Origin: an uncultured Caulobacterales bacterium
GTDB taxonomy: Bacteria; Pseudomonadota; Alphaproteobacteria; Caulobacterales; Caulobacteraceae
NCBI GenBank assembly: GCA_903862425.1
Contig: CAIOYC010000039.1
Location: 62,001 to 126,000, forward strand
Length of the DNA stretch: 64,000 bases
Direction of reading: 5' to 3'
Made by a program: the position numbers and the translations under genes. This document shows, in pieces, positions 18,249 through 26,002 of this stretch. The notes below the pieces were generated by a model. It did not search any database. It saw only the letters and a program-made list of their open reading frames with translations, and was not told where the DNA came from. Within the stretch, counting starts at the first letter, position 1, and each line of letters begins with the position of its first letter.

Positions 18249-18848
18249 TCAAAGCAGTCCCTCTATCGCCGCGAAGCCCGCCACGCCCGTAGCTGCGAGT
18301 CGCCCCGCCGTGCGCGCGTTCACGCCGCCGAGCGCATAGACAGGCAGGCGAGCCGCTCGCACCCACTGCGCCAGCCGAATCGATCCCAGCGGTGCGCCCG
18401 CCGAGGGGCTGCGGCTGGGGAAGGCCGCCGAGAGCAGCACTGCATCCGCCCTCGCCGCCTCGGCCTGCCGGATGGCGCGGGGGGAGTGCGCCGCTGCGGT
18501 GACGATCCAGCGAGGATGTCGGGCCCTCAATAGCTGCGCTCGCGCCGCGTCGCGCTCGGGCAAATGAACCCCCGCCGCCCCCACCCGCGCCGCCAGGGCC
18601 GCGTCCCGCCCGATCAGCAGCACCAGGCCTCGCCGCCGTGCGACGTCCGCCAGCACCCGCGCTGTGGTTTCGGCGTCCTGGAGGCCGAAATGGCGATAGA
18701 TCACGCCCGTCCCGCGGGGCAGGCGTTCGGCGACGGCCGCGGGATCGGGCGTGCGCACGGGGTCGGTGACGAACCAGACCAGAGGCAACCCCTTTCCCCG
18801 CGTGCGCGCTCGCTCTAGCGTCGCCGCCGCGCGCCACAGCCGCCTCAT
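18249..18848 (-). CDS. Thiamine phosphate synthase-like protein
   Basis: A 199-aa TIM-barrel protein of the ThiE/TenI family. LVWFVTDPVRTPDP, GVIYRHFGLQDAE, RVGAAGVHLPERDA and YALGGVNARTAGRLAATG are the recognisable strands and phosphate-binding turn. ThiE joins the pyrimidine and thiazole halves of thiamine; several family members in alphaproteobacteria have lost key residues, so activity is uncertain, and no other thi gene is nearby. Its ATG overlaps the ATG of the divergent yggS-type gene inside one CATG. Confidence 0.8.
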   Translation of the reverse strand: MRRLWRAAATLERARTRGKGLPLVWFVTDPVRTPDPAAVAERLPRGTGVIYRHFGLQDAETTARVLADVARRRGLVLLIGRDAALAARVGAAGVHLPERDAARAQLLRARHPRWIVTAAAHSPRAIRQAEAARADAVLLSAAFPSRSPSAGAPLGSIRLAQWVRAARLPVYALGGVNARTAGRLAATGVAGFAAIEGLL

Positions 18849-19560
18849 GTCCGCCGGAACCGAAATCTTGCCCGCTCCCTCAGCCGCCCGCACTGAGCCC
18901 GACCCCTTAACCCATTGGCGCGCTGTCCTGGCCCGCATGGGCGAGGCCGCCACGGCCGCCGGGCGCGATCCCTCCGATGTGAACCTCGTCGCCGTCTCCA
19001 AGCAACAGCCTTGGGAGGCCATCGCCCCCGTGCTGACCGCCGGCCAGCGGGTGTTCGGCGAGAACCGGGTGCAGGAAGCCGCCGCCCGCTGGGCCGAACC
19101 CTGCACCGCGATACCCGACCTGGAGCTTCGCCTGATCGGCCCCCTGCAGAGCAACAAAGCGGTCGACGCGGTGGCCCTGTTCGACGTAATCGAGACGCTG
19201 GACCGCCCCAGCCTCGCCGCTGCCCTGGCCAAGGCGATCCAGAAGGCAGGCCGCGCTCCGCGCCTCTACGTTCAAATCAATACCGGAGAGGAGCCACAGA
19301 AGGCGGGCGCGCTCCCCGCCGAGGCCGACGCCTTCATCGCCGCCGCCCGACGCGATTACGGCTTCAAGATCGAGGGCCTGATGTGCATACCTCCGGCCAG
19401 CGAGCCTGCCGGTCCGCACTTCGCCCTGCTGCGCAAGATCGCCGCACGCAACGGCGTGCAGCGCCTGTCCATGGGCATGAGCGGCGATTTCGGGACCGCC
19501 ATCCGCTTCGGCGCCACCTCCGTCAGGGTCGGCTCCGCCGTGTTCGGCGCGCGAGGCTAG
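18847..19560 (+). CDS. yggS: YggS family PLP-binding protein
   Basis: A 237-aa member of the YggS/PROSC family, which handles pyridoxal 5'-phosphate homeostasis. The PLP lysine is in VNLVAVSKQQP. FGENRVQEAAARW, LRLIGPLQSNKA, YVQINTGEEPQKAG, LMCIPP and LSMGMSGDFGTAIRFGATSVRVGSAVFG follow in family order. The start at 18847 is needed to keep the first helix before the lysine strand. The next in-frame ATG (18937) would truncate it. Its stop interlocks with that of the convergent GST gene (CTAG). Confidence 0.93.
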   Translation: MSAGTEILPAPSAARTEPDPLTHWRAVLARMGEAATAAGRDPSDVNLVAVSKQQPWEAIAPVLTAGQRVFGENRVQEAAARWAEPCTAIPDLELRLIGPLQSNKAVDAVALFDVIETLDRPSLAAALAKAIQKAGRAPRLYVQINTGEEPQKAGALPAEADAFIAAARRDYGFKIEGLMCIPPASEPAGPHFALLRKIAARNGVQRLSMGMSGDFGTAIRFGATSVRVGSAVFGARG

Positions 19561-20237
19561 GATGAGGAGGGAATTTCGGCCGGCCTCGAGATCGTCAGCC
19601 TGTTCTTCACGCTGGGGCGCTCCTGCATATGCGCATACCAGGCCTCGAGCGCCGTGCATTCGGTCGGCGCGGGAAGTTCCACCAGTCCCGCGAAGATCAT
19701 TCCGCCGATCAGCGTGATGTCGGCCATGGAGAAGGTCTGGCCGGCCACGAACGGCTGTTTGCGCAGGATGCTGTCGAAATAGTGCATGCCCCTGATGGCC
19801 TTGTCACGCTGGCGCAAGCCCCACTCGGCGTTCTGGTAGATCTCGACGGCGGGACCCAGACCGGGGGTGCCGTGGTGAAAATAGACGCTGACCGCGTCGA
19901 GCAGCTCCAATTCGGCGCGCTTGCTCATCATATGGATCAGGCCCTTCTCGCGCGGCGTCGCTCCGGTGAGTGTGGGCGCGCCTTCCAGAGCGTCGAGATA
20001 TTCGGTGATTGCCGTACACTCGCCGATGAAGGTCCTGTCGCCTAGTTCGAGTAGGGGCAGGGTGCCCGAGTAGTTCTTGGCCAGGAAGTGGGGCGTCTTG
20101 TGCTCGCCCTTCCACAGATTGACAGGCACAAACCGGACGCTGGCCTGCAGGTTCTTCTCGCCGATAGCGATGCGCACCCGCGCCGGGTAGGGGCCTGTCG
20201 GCCAGTCATAGACTGTCAGCTCAGGTCGTTGGGCCAT
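19557..20237 (-). CDS. Glutathione S-transferase family protein
   Basis: A 226-aa GST: an N-terminal thioredoxin-like domain (VYDWPTGPYPARVRIAIGEKN, with GTLPLLELGD and the ECTAITEYLDAL helix) and an all-alpha C-terminal domain with the folding motif FSMADITLIGGM. It probably conjugates glutathione to electrophiles. It is divergent from a TetR-family gene, and two operator-like palindromes lie in the 102-bp gap, one 7 bp from this start. That suggests induction when the repressor binds a ligand. Confidence 0.93.
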   Translation of the reverse strand: MAQRPELTVYDWPTGPYPARVRIAIGEKNLQASVRFVPVNLWKGEHKTPHFLAKNYSGTLPLLELGDRTFIGECTAITEYLDALEGAPTLTGATPREKGLIHMMSKRAELELLDAVSVYFHHGTPGLGPAVEIYQNAEWGLRQRDKAIRGMHYFDSILRKQPFVAGQTFSMADITLIGGMIFAGLVELPAPTECTALEAWYAHMQERPSVKNRLTISRPAEIPSSS

Positions 20238-20243
20238 GTTGAT

Positions 20244-20261
20244 CTACCTATCAGTTGGTAG
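20244..20261. promoter_or_regulatory. Operator-like palindrome 1 (TetR/GST)
   Basis: CTACC and GGTAG half-sites separated by eight bases, placed just upstream of the GST start. The same arrangement recurs at 20295-20312, so this is a likely binding site of the adjacent TetR-type regulator. Confidence 0.65.
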
Positions 20262-20294
20262 TTTTTTAGGATGGTGCCGTTGCTCAGTCAATGT

Positions 20295-20312
20295 CTATCT
20301 GTCAATTGGTAG
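20295..20312. promoter_or_regulatory. Operator-like palindrome 2 (TetR/GST)
   Basis: CTATC and GGTAG separated by eight bases; 13 of 18 positions equal site 1. It lies 27 bases before the preferred TetR start, so it could mediate autorepression. Confidence 0.62.
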
Positions 20313-20339
20313 GCCGCGATGTCGCGGTCAGGTGGAAAT

Positions 20340-20903
20340 ATGAGTTCGAGCTCGAAAGAGGCCATCCTGTCGGCGGCCCGCCGGACAGCGCAGGCGCATG
20401 GTTATGGCGGGCTGAACTTCCGCGCGCTTGCCGACGAGGTCGGGATCAAGGCCGCCAGCCTCTATCACCACTTCCCCAGCAAGGCGGATCTCGGCGTGGC
20501 CGTCGCGAAACGCTACTGGCAGGATACCGAGGCCCACCTGCAGGCCATGTCGGCCAAAACCCCGGATTCGCTCGCCTGCCTGCGCCTCTATACTGACCTA
20601 TTCCGTACCGCGCTACAGAACGACAATCGCATGTGCCTCTGCAGCTTCATGGCCGCCGAGTACGACGACCTGCCCGATGCGGTGAAGCACGAGGTTCAGG
20701 CCTTCGCCGACGTCAACGTGGCCTGGCTGAGCCGAACCCTATCCGCGGCAGGCCTGGCCAAGAGCGAGGTTGGCAGGCAGAGGGCGCGCGCCATCTTCGC
20801 GGCCGTCGCCGGCGCCCAGCTTATGGCCAGAAGCCGCGCGGATATCACGCTCTATGACGCCGTGATCGACAGCTATCGCGCGGCGGGTCTCCTGCCGGCC
20901 TAG
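20340..20903 (+). CDS. TetR/AcrR family transcriptional regulator
   Basis: A TetR-type repressor of 187 aa. The N-terminal helix-turn-helix is classical: KEAILSAARRTAQAHGY, FRALADEVGIKAASLYHHF and SKADLGVAVAKRY. The C-terminal part is a helical ligand-binding domain with two cysteines in MCLCSFMAAEYDDLP, a segment found in regulators of electrophile-responsive genes. I prefer the ATG at 20340 (AGGTGG site five bases upstream) over 20319. It probably controls the divergent GST gene and itself. Confidence 0.92.
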   Translation: MSSSSKEAILSAARRTAQAHGYGGLNFRALADEVGIKAASLYHHFPSKADLGVAVAKRYWQDTEAHLQAMSAKTPDSLACLRLYTDLFRTALQNDNRMCLCSFMAAEYDDLPDAVKHEVQAFADVNVAWLSRTLSAAGLAKSEVGRQRARAIFAAVAGAQLMARSRADITLYDAVIDSYRAAGLLPA

Positions 20904-20920
20904 GAACTTGGGCGCCGTCC

Positions 20921-21373
20921 CTATTTGGCGGGGACGGTGGTCGCTGGGCCTTCGCCGGTGATCTCGATGATGCAAGGTTCGTCTTTGGCCCCATCATAGT
21001 GGGGCTGGCCCGCGAAGTGGGTGACCACCGTGCCGGGCGGCATGGGGGTGGTGGAGGCGGGGTCGTAGGTCTTGCCCGTGCCCACCCACCAGACGCCGGA
21101 GACCACGGTGATGTGACGGTCATAGGGGTGGGTGTGCGGCCGGCTCATCATGTGCGGCGGCCACTTGACCAGGATAGCGTAGGGGCCGGGCTTGGCCGGA
21201 TCGCCCCACAGGTTGACGCTCAGCGGTCCGAATTTCGGATCGCCCTTCCAGTCGAGCTTGTCCGGCAGGGTGTAGGCCAGAACCTTCGGGTCGGGCTCCG
21301 CCCAAGCCTTGGAGGTAAAGCCGGCGGAAGCCAGTGCAAGCAGGGCGACAAGGGCAAGAGCGGCTTTGATCAT
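20921..21373 (-). CDS. Exported cupin domain protein
   Basis: A 150-aa protein with a signal peptide (cleavage near KAWAEPDP) and a single cupin barrel. The first cupin motif is visible in HMMSRPHTHPYDRHITVVSG, with its metal-binding histidines and glycine, and a second, weaker motif lies in HFAGQPHYDGA. Such small periplasmic cupins often bind a metal, but no substrate is known. It stands between the TetR gene (convergent) and grpE (same strand, 42 bp upstream). Confidence 0.85.
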   Translation of the reverse strand: MIKAALALVALLALASAGFTSKAWAEPDPKVLAYTLPDKLDWKGDPKFGPLSVNLWGDPAKPGPYAILVKWPPHMMSRPHTHPYDRHITVVSGVWWVGTGKTYDPASTTPMPPGTVVTHFAGQPHYDGAKDEPCIIEITGEGPATTVPAK

Positions 21374-21415
21374 TCGCGCACGCTAGCGCCTTTCCCCTGC
21401 TCCCGCGAGCCTGGC

Positions 21416-22024
21416 CTAGGCCTTGCGATCCACCGCTTCGCCCGTCTCGCCGGCGCCGTTGGTGGCGTAGGCGCCCGAGGCGGATTCGGCTGCGGGCTTA
21501 GGGGCCGGCGCCTTGGGCGTCACGGCGACCATGGCGGGGCGGACGATGCGGCCGAACAGTTCGTAGCCGGGCTGGGCCAGCATGACCACCGAGCCGGGGG
21601 TCACGCTGTCGTCGGCCTGCTCCATCATCGCCTGGTGCAGGTTGGGGTCGAACTTGGCGCCCTTTTCCGGAGCCACGCGCTTCAGACCATTGCGTTCAAA
21701 AGCGCCCTGCAGGGCCTTTTCGGTCATCTCGATGCCGAGGACGAGGTTCTTCACCTGCGCGTCGTCCGATCCCTTGGGCGCGTGCTGCACGGCGCTAGCC
21801 AGATTGTCCGCAGCGCCGATCAGGTCGCGGGCGAACTTCTCGATGGCGAAGGCGCGCGCGTTGTTGGCTTCGCGCTCGGTGCGGCGCTTGGTGTTTTCCG
21901 CGTCGGCCAGGACGCGCAGGGCCTGGTCCTTCAGCGCAGCCACCTCGGCCTTCAGGTCCTCGATCTGCTCCTCGAGGGAAATTTCGGGGGCGCCGTCTTC
22001 CGTCGCCTCGTTCACGTCAGTCAT
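21416..22024 (-). CDS. grpE: Nucleotide exchange factor GrpE
   Basis: GrpE releases ADP from DnaK in the Hsp70 cycle. The 202-aa protein has the long N-terminal coiled coil (EEQIEDLKAEVAALKDQALRV) followed by LADAENTKRRTEREANNARA and the C-terminal beta domain with VTPGSVVMLAQPGYELFGRIVRPAMVAV. I chose the second methionine (MTDVNE) as the start. It follows hrcA by 32 bp, a conserved heat-shock pair; both probably use the RpoH-type promoter found upstream of hrcA. Confidence 0.96.
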   Translation of the reverse strand: MTDVNEATEDGAPEISLEEQIEDLKAEVAALKDQALRVLADAENTKRRTEREANNARAFAIEKFARDLIGAADNLASAVQHAPKGSDDAQVKNLVLGIEMTEKALQGAFERNGLKRVAPEKGAKFDPNLHQAMMEQADDSVTPGSVVMLAQPGYELFGRIVRPAMVAVTPKAPAPKPAAESASGAYATNGAGETGEAVDRKA

Positions 22025-22056
22025 CCAACTCTCCAACTGGCCAAGCTTTTGAAGCC

Positions 22057-23145
22057 TCAGCCGTCCAGCATCCGCCCCAGCATCCGCGCCGTGTAGTCCA
22101 CCAACGGGATGATGCGAGCATAGTTCAGGCGCGCGGGGCCGATCACGCCGATGGCGCCCACCACCTTGTTCCGCCCCGACATATAGGGCGCCGCGATCAC
22201 GGCGGAACCCGAAAGCGAGAAAAGCCGCGTTTCGGCGCCGATGAAGATGCGCACACCCTCGGCCTCGCGCACATCGTCTAGCAGGCCGATCAGGCGTTCC
22301 TTCTGCTCCAGGTCGTCGAACAGCATGCGCACCCGTTCGAGGTCCTCGCCGGCCGCGGCGCCGTGCAGCAGGTTGGCGCGGCCGCGCACGATCAGCGCGC
22401 GCTCGCCCTGGCCGTCTCCGGACCAGGCGGCGATGCCGTCCTCCACCAGCCGGGCGGCGGTGACGTTGAGGTCGCGCCGGGCGGCGTCGAGCTCGCGGCC
22501 GATCTCGGTCTTGGCCTCCACCAGGGTGCGGCCGCGCAGACGGGCGTTGAGGAAGTTGGACGCCTCCTGCAGGGCCGAGGGGGTGAGGCCTGGCGGGGTC
22601 TTCATTAGGCGGTTCTCTACCGCACCGTCCTCGAACACCATGACCGCCAGGGCCTGATCGGCGCCGAGGGCCACGAATTCCACGTGCTTGACGCCGTAGT
22701 CACGCGCCGGGGCCATGACCACGCCGGCGCCGCCCGCCAGACCCGAGAGCAGGGCCGAAGCCTGGTCCAGGGCGTCCTCGAAATTGCGACCCCGCCCGGT
22801 CAGGCGATCCTCGATAGCCCGGCGTTCACCCTCGCCGATGTCGCCGATCTCCAGAAGGCCATCCACGAACAGGCGCAGGCCCGCATGGGTCGGCAAACGG
22901 CCTGCCGAGGTATGCGGCGCGGCGAGCAAGCCGAGCTCGGTCAGGTCCTGCATGGTGTTGCGGATCGAGGCCGGCGACAGGGCCAAACCCCCGCGGGAGA
23001 CCGTGCGCGATCCCACCGGGTCGCCGGTCTCCAGATAGGTCTCCACCACCCGGCGGAAGATATCGCGCGCCCGCTCGTCGAGCGCACCGATGCCGGGGCT
23101 CTCGAACAGGGCGCTGATGGAAGACGACGTGGTGAACTGGGGCAT
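22057..23145 (-). CDS. hrcA: Heat-inducible repressor HrcA
   Basis: HrcA represses chaperone genes by binding CIRCE elements and needs GroEL for folding. The 362-aa protein shows the N-terminal winged helix ([58 protein letters not shown]) and the C-terminal domain ([19 protein letters not shown]). The start is MPQFTTSS; the frame is open further upstream without similarity. No CIRCE element is visible upstream, so it does not look self-regulated here. Confidence 0.96.
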   Translation of the reverse strand: MPQFTTSSSISALFESPGIGALDERARDIFRRVVETYLETGDPVGSRTVSRGGLALSPASIRNTMQDLTELGLLAAPHTSAGRLPTHAGLRLFVDGLLEIGDIGEGERRAIEDRLTGRGRNFEDALDQASALLSGLAGGAGVVMAPARDYGVKHVEFVALGADQALAVMVFEDGAVENRLMKTPPGLTPSALQEASNFLNARLRGRTLVEAKTEIGRELDAARRDLNVTAARLVEDGIAAWSGDGQGERALIVRGRANLLHGAAAGEDLERVRMLFDDLEQKERLIGLLDDVREAEGVRIFIGAETRLFSLSGSAVIAAPYMSGRNKVVGAIGVIGPARLNYARIIPLVDYTARMLGRMLDG

Positions 23146-23188
23146 GGCCGAAGCTGTGATCCCGCATGGACGCGGGTGTCGGGAATAG

Positions 23189-23215
23189 GATAAGCGGGCG
23201 GCGCGTGCGTGCAAG
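23189..23215 (-). promoter_or_regulatory. Putative RpoH (sigma-32) promoter of hrcA-grpE
   Basis: Read on the minus strand: CTTG (23215-23212), a 17-base spacer, then CTTATCC (from 23194), close to the alphaproteobacterial heat-shock promoter pattern CTTG-N17/18-CYTATNT. It ends 43 bases before the hrcA start. Confidence 0.5.
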
Positions 23216-23241
23216 GACTGCATTTGCGCGAGCGAAAGCCC

Positions 23242-23318
23242 CATCCTTCGACAAGCTCAGGATGAGGCCTTCTATTGAACCGGCGATTCCATTCGGCCTC
23301 ATCCTGAGACTGTCGAGG
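23242..23318. repeat. Dispersed repeat, copy B, as a long inverted repeat
   Basis: CCTTCGACAAGCTCAGGATG plus AGGCC (23245-23269) faces a diverged inverted copy, GGCCTCATCCTGAG followed by ACTGTCGAGG (23295-23318), across a 25-base loop. It can form a hairpin with a stem of more than 20 bp. It lies between the divergent hrcA and rph genes and shares its core with the repeats near 6796 and 50878. Confidence 0.8.
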
Positions 23319-23352
23319 CGCGCCGCCGCACATACACCCGATTGGAGCTTCC

Positions 23353-24081
23353 ATGACCCAGACCCGCCCCTCCGGCCGCGCCGCCGACGAACTTCGCAAG
23401 GTGACGATGGAGACCGGCGTCAACCGCTATGCGGAGGGCTCGTGCCTAGTCTCCTTCGGCCATACCCGCGTGCTGGTCACCGCCAGCCTGGAGGAGGGCG
23501 TGCCCGGCTTCCTGCGCGGCAAGGGCCAGGGTTGGGTCACCGCCGAATACGGCATGCTGCCCCGCGCCACCCACACCCGTGGCCGCCGCGAGGCCGCCCA
23601 GGGCAAGCAGTCCGGCCGCACCCAGGAGATCCAGCGCCTGATCGGCCGGTCGCTCCGCGCCGTGGTGGATCTGAAGGTGCTGGGCGAACGGCAGATCAGC
23701 GTGGACTGCGACGTGATCCAGGCCGATGGCGGCACGCGCACCGCCTCGATCACCGGCGCCTGGGTCGCCCTGCGCCAGTGCTGCGACTATCTGCTCGAGG
23801 AGAAGTTGATCAAGGCCGACCCGATCCTCGACCAAGTGGCGGCCATATCCTGCGGCGTGCACCAGGACGTCCCGGTGCTAGACCTCGACTACGAGGAGGA
23901 TTCCAGCGCCGAGGCCGACGCCAACTTCGTGCTCACCGGCGCGGGCGACATCGTCGAGATCCAGGCCACCGGCGAGAAGCGCGGCTTCACCCGCGCCGAG
24001 TTCGAAGCCCTGTTCGGTCTCGCCAGCGGCGGCATCGCCGACCTGGTTCAGATGCAGAAGGCGGCCGCTGCAAGGAGATAG
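23353..24081 (+). CDS. rph: Ribonuclease PH
   Basis: RNase PH trims the 3' ends of tRNA precursors by phosphorolysis. The 242-aa sequence is canonical from its [20 protein letters not shown] start through [18 protein letters not shown]-like strands ([18 protein letters not shown]), [37 protein letters not shown] and the phosphate-binding [19 protein letters not shown]. The start is an ATG just after the inverted repeat. It is divergent from hrcA, an arrangement shared with other alphaproteobacteria. Confidence 0.97.
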   Translation: MTQTRPSGRAADELRKVTMETGVNRYAEGSCLVSFGHTRVLVTASLEEGVPGFLRGKGQGWVTAEYGMLPRATHTRGRREAAQGKQSGRTQEIQRLIGRSLRAVVDLKVLGERQISVDCDVIQADGGTRTASITGAWVALRQCCDYLLEEKLIKADPILDQVAAISCGVHQDVPVLDLDYEEDSSAEADANFVLTGAGDIVEIQATGEKRGFTRAEFEALFGLASGGIADLVQMQKAAAARR

Positions 24082-24084
24082 GCG

Positions 24085-24504
24085 CTAGCGGCCCGGCATG
24101 GTCTCGAACCCGGCGATCCCGTCGGGCAGGGCCACCCAGTCGGCCTTGTCGCGCAGGAAGATGGCGATGGTCGGTTTGAACCCGGCCGGATCGTCGAGCG
24201 AGCCGGCATAGACGGTGTGGCTCACATCCACCCCGACGACGCCGCCGAACACAAGGCCGCCACATCGGGGGCAGGAGTTGCGCACGGCATCCGTGCCCCG
24301 TGCAGAGGGACTGGTGAAGCGCAGCGTCTCGCCGGTGATGCGGAGCGCTTCGGCCTTGAAGCCCATGAACGGCATAAAGCCTGAGCCGGACGCCTTTCGG
24401 CAGTCGGCGCAGTAGCAAAAGCCGGCGATGTCGGGCTCGCCCGTCGCCACATAGCGGATCGCACCGCACAGGCACCCGCCGGTATGCACCTTCGCCTCGT
24501 TCAT
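24085..24504 (-). CDS. GFA family (CENP-V/GFA zinc) protein
   Basis: A 139-aa protein of the glutathione-dependent formaldehyde-activating (GFA) fold. Its zinc-binding cysteines are in HTGGCLCGAIRY, CYCADCRKASGSGF and NSCPRCGGLVF. The founding member adds glutathione to formaldehyde, but most homologues have no proven activity. The ATG overlaps the vsr stop as ATGA (24501-24504), so it is probably translated with vsr. That coupling to a DNA-repair endonuclease is likely coincidental packing. Confidence 0.9.
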   Translation of the reverse strand: MNEAKVHTGGCLCGAIRYVATGEPDIAGFCYCADCRKASGSGFMPFMGFKAEALRITGETLRFTSPSARGTDAVRNSCPRCGGLVFGGVVGVDVSHTVYAGSLDDPAGFKPTIAIFLRDKADWVALPDGIAGFETMPGR

Positions 24505-24911
24505 CGGCCCAGCATCTCCTTCAGCCGCTCGGTCAGGGCGGCGGCGTCCTTCAACTCGCACTCCCATAGGACCTCGGGGCGCCAGTCGGAGGCAAGCAGT
24601 TCCGCCTGCACACGGGTGTCGCGGACGCGGTTGCGGCCGATCTTGCCGGCCCAGTAGTCGGCATTGGCCTTGGGCGGACGCGCGCCGCGCCGGCAGTCGT
24701 GGCCGTGCCAGAAGCAGCCGTGAACGAACAGGGCCAGCTTTCGCCCCGGCATGACGATGTCCGGCGAGCCGGGCAGGTTCTTGCGGTGCAGGCGATAGCG
24801 GACGCCGAGCGCCGTCAGCGCCTTTCGCACCTTCATCTCGGCGGACGACCCTTTGGCCGGCACCCGACGCATCACCGCCGAGCGTTCCTCCGGGGTGAAG
24901 GGGTCGCTCAC
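24501..24911 (-). CDS. vsr: Very short patch repair endonuclease
   Basis: Vsr nicks DNA next to T:G mismatches that arise when 5-methylcytosine deaminates, starting their repair. The 136-aa protein has the family order RSAVMRRVPAKGSSAEMKVRKA, the catalytic LPGSPDIVM aspartate, and FVHGCFWHGHDCRRG with its histidines and cysteines, then YWAGKIGRNRVRD and VLWECEL. The GTG at 24911 starts 7 bp after the cysK stop. It would serve the C5-cytosine methyltransferase encoded 1.1 kb upstream, on the other side of cysK. Confidence 0.93.
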   Translation of the reverse strand: MSDPFTPEERSAVMRRVPAKGSSAEMKVRKALTALGVRYRLHRKNLPGSPDIVMPGRKLALFVHGCFWHGHDCRRGARPPKANADYWAGKIGRNRVRDTRVQAELLASDWRPEVLWECELKDAAALTERLKEMLGR

Positions 24912-24918
24912 CCTCGGC

Positions 24919-25905
24919 CTAGAGGCCTTCGAACAGCGCCGTGGACAGATAGCGCTCGGCGAAGCTCGGGATGATGGCGACGATGAGCTTGCCGGCATAG
25001 TCGTCGCGGGCGGCAAGGCGGAAGGCGGCAGACAGCGCCGCGCCGGAGGAGATGCCGCCGGGCAGTCCCTCGATCCGCGCCGCGCGGCGGGCCATCTCGA
25101 AACTTTCGTCATTGCCGACGGTGATGATCTCGTCGATCACGCCGCGATCGAGGATGCCCGGCACGAAGCCGGCGCCGATGCCCTGGATTTTGTGCGGACC
25201 GGGTGCGCCGCCCGACAGCACCGGCGAAGCCTCGGGTTCCACCGCGATCATCTTCACCGAGGCCTTCCTGGCCTTCAGCGCCTGGCCGACGCCGGTGATG
25301 GTGCCGCCGGTGCCGACGCCGGAGATCACCGCATCGACCCGGCCCGCCGTGTCGTTCCAGATCTCCTCGGCGGTGGTGATCTTGTGGATGGCCGGGTTGG
25401 CGGCGTTCTCGAACTGTTGCGGCATGACCGAACCGGGGATTTCGTTCAGCAACTCTTCCGCCCGCGCCACTGCGCCGCGCATGCCCTTCTCCGCCGGGGT
25501 CAGCTCCAGCCTGGCGCCGAGCAGGAGCAGCATCTTGCGCCGCTCCACCGACATGCTTTCGGGCATGACCAGGATCAGCTTCAGACCCTTGGCCGCCGCG
25601 ACAAAGGCCAGGGCGATGCCCGTATTGCCCGAGGTGGGTTCGACCAGGGTGGTGCCGGGACCGATCAGGCCCTTGGCCTCCAGCGCTTCCACCATGGCCA
25701 CGCCGATGCGGTCTTTCACGCTGGACAATGGGTTGAAGAATTCCAGCTTGGCCACGACCTCGCCTTTCGGCTTCAGCTCGGCGGTCAGACGCGGCAGGCG
25801 CACCAGGGGCGTGTCGCCCACAAGGTCGAGCATGCTGTCATAGATCTTGCCCCGGCCCTGACGGGCATAGCGGGCGGGCAATTCGGGAGTGGTCTTGGCG
25901 TCCAT
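24919..25905 (-). CDS. cysK: Cysteine synthase A
   Basis: CysK makes cysteine from O-acetylserine and sulfide using PLP. The Schiff-base lysine is K64 in [23 protein letters not shown] binds the substrate carboxylate, [13 protein letters not shown] binds the PLP phosphate, and GISSGAAL lies near the C-terminus. The length of 328 aa is normal. It sits between the cytosine methyltransferase gene (97 bp upstream) and vsr (7 bp downstream), separating a pair that is normally adjacent. Confidence 0.96.
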   Translation of the reverse strand: MDAKTTPELPARYARQGRGKIYDSMLDLVGDTPLVRLPRLTAELKPKGEVVAKLEFFNPLSSVKDRIGVAMVEALEAKGLIGPGTTLVEPTSGNTGIALAFVAAAKGLKLILVMPESMSVERRKMLLLLGARLELTPAEKGMRGAVARAEELLNEIPGSVMPQQFENAANPAIHKITTAEEIWNDTAGRVDAVISGVGTGGTITGVGQALKARKASVKMIAVEPEASPVLSGGAPGPHKIQGIGAGFVPGILDRGVIDEIITVGNDESFEMARRAARIEGLPGGISSGAALSAAFRLAARDDYAGKLIVAIIPSFAERYLSTALFEGL

Positions 25906-26002
25906 GTAGGGCTCGTTCGGTTTGGCGACCTTTGAACGGGGAACATAGGGACCGCGCGCGTCGCTGTCTGCACCAGACCGGGTGAAGGCCGTTGCGGTTT
26001 TT

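Noticed and set aside
23146-23352. CIRCE operator in front of hrcA
   Set aside because: No TTAGCACTC/GAGTGCTAA pair found; the inverted repeat there belongs to the dispersed repeat.
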